From Clostridia bacterium (lineage in GTDB: Bacteria > Bacillota > Clostridia > Oscillospirales > Acutalibacteraceae): DNA of 64,000 nucleotides. The first letter of the stretch is position 1; every line of letters begins with the position of its first letter. This document shows, one piece after another, positions 63,423-64,000 of the stretch. The stretch lies in assembly GCA_017439585.1 (NCBI GenBank), contig JAFSIV010000008.1, positions 1-64,000 of the forward strand. The letters are read 5' to 3'. The position numbers and the translations under genes are program-made. The notes beneath the pieces are model-generated. The model saw only the letters and a program-made list of their open reading frames with translations. It searched no databases and had not been told where the DNA came from.

Positions 63423-64000
63423 TGTCCAATTCCAACCCTTTCCTCAGCTGCATACAAACCCGGTATAACGATATCTGCTTTTGACAAAATTTCGTTATCA
63501 CCTATACCTACGCATTGCATATTTGCAGCAATAGCTGCTTCTATTCCTGCCGGCGCGTCCTCAAACACAACACAATCTTCTGCTTTCATATTTAATCTTT
63601 GTGCCGCAACCAAAAACACCTCCGGGTCAGGCTTTACCTTTTGAACGGAATATCCGTCAACTATGGCATCAAAATATTCCTCTAACCCTAGCCGTTTGAT
63701 AATTAACGGAGCATTTTTACTCGCAGAGCCTAACGAAATTAAGATATTGTTATCCTTTAAGACCTTCAAATAATTAAGCGCTCCCGGCAGGATTTCGTCT
63801 GACGTCATTTTGGTGATATACTCCAAATACCATGCATTCTTTTTTTCAGCAGCACTTATCTTCTCTTCTTCAGAAAGGGTTATATTACCGATTGAAAGCA
63901 AAATTTCCAGCGAAGCCATACGGCTGACGCCTTTAAGCCTTTCGTTATCCTTTTCTGTAAAATCAAATCCATAAGATGCTGCGAGGCGTTTCCACGCAAG
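63419..64000 (-). CDS. pgmB: beta-phosphoglucomutase, C-terminal part (5' end outside window)
   Basis: HAD-superfamily mutase converting beta-glucose 1-phosphate to glucose 6-phosphate. 193 codons are seen; the frame is open to the right edge (LAWKRLAASYGFDF, then NERLKGVSRMASLEIL, the substrate-recognition cap). Later motifs: SLGSASKNAP, VKPDPEVFL and VVFEDAPAGIEAA. About 25 N-terminal residues with the nucleophile Asp are missing. A disaccharide phosphorylase usually supplies its substrate and may lie just beyond the edge. Confidence 0.93.
   Translation of the reverse strand, partial: LAWKRLAASYGFDFTEKDNERLKGVSRMASLEILLSIGNITLSEEEKISAAEKKNAWYLEYITKMTSDEILPGALNYLKVLKDNNILISLGSASKNAPLIIKRLGLEEYFDAIVDGYSVQKVKPDPEVFLVAAQRLNMKAEDCVVFEDAPAGIEAAIAANMQCVGIGDNEILSKADIVIPGLYAAEERVGIGQ

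Noticed and set aside
1..64000. tRNA or rRNA genes, CRISPR arrays, prophage
   Set aside because: None were seen: no T-loop-like GGTTCGANTCC with matching acceptor arms, no regularly spaced direct repeats and no phage structural genes.

Overview
The window is 64 kb of low-GC chromosome from a spore-forming, Gram-positive anaerobe, most likely an uncultured gut-type member of the Clostridia. Spore formation is shown by spoIVA and sigG, the latter with a sigma-F-type promoter. Anaerobic, fermentative life is shown by pyruvate formate-lyase with its activase, rubrerythrin, ferrous-iron transporters and a stripped-down SUF system. Many promoters are textbook sigma-A sites with exactly 17-bp spacers. 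No tRNA, rRNA, CRISPR array, prophage or intact transposase gene was seen.

Layout. 1-3.5 kb: the end of aspS, a large structured intergenic repeat, and a Na/phosphate cotransporter. 3.5-9.9 kb (minus): two FeoA/FeoB iron-transport pairs with mgtE between them and a 47-residue Cys-rich FeoB-associated protein; two likely iron-regulator operators share the pattern TTAGC-N4-GCTAA. 10-11.5 kb: spoIVA. 11.5-11.8 kb: a palindromic MITE-like element. 11.8-14.4 kb (minus): a D,D-carboxypeptidase, a TPM-domain lipoprotein and LemA. 14.5-16.8 kb (plus): sufC, a sufB/D-like gene and rubrerythrin. 16.8-21.5 kb: an S1-domain protein, a radical SAM protein, a DUF559 nuclease gene inside a repeat-bounded element, a low-molecular-weight phosphatase and a sodium:solute symporter. 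A second, inverted copy of the large intergenic repeat follows.

21.9-36.1 kb is a tight minus-strand run of 14 genes with overlapping or near-abutting ends: lipoprotein, response regulator, histidine kinase, DUF1385 protein, prmC, recA, recX, rimO, pgsA, cysE, cysS, a methyltransferase, rsmI and an LCP wall-polymer ligase. Then come galE, an E2-like acyltransferase with altered active-site residues, pflA and pflB. pflB has a ZTP (pfl-motif) riboswitch in front of it. rpoC and rpoB follow, with sigG divergent from rpoB.

50.2-51.4 kb is a small accessory patch: an internally deleted REP-associated transposase relic, an XRE regulator with a palindromic operator, a broken copy and an intact copy of a SLOG/DUF2493 gene, and between them a complete promoter-structured RNA-terminator unit. 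51.4-64 kb is a sugar catabolism island with two AraC regulators, four Gfo/Idh/MocA dehydrogenases, four sugar-isomerase-family TIM barrels plus a remnant of a fifth, an SGNH hydrolase, an unknown 291-residue protein and beta-phosphoglucomutase. The pairing of Gfo/Idh enzymes with isomerase/epimerase-like barrels suggests oxidation-dependent (keto-sugar) glycoside or rare-sugar breakdown rather than a standard hydrolase pathway.

The strongest candidates for undescribed biology are the structured RNA at 50776-50922, the DUF559-bearing palindromic elements, the four-copy hairpin repeat with a compensatory base change, and the keto-sugar island.
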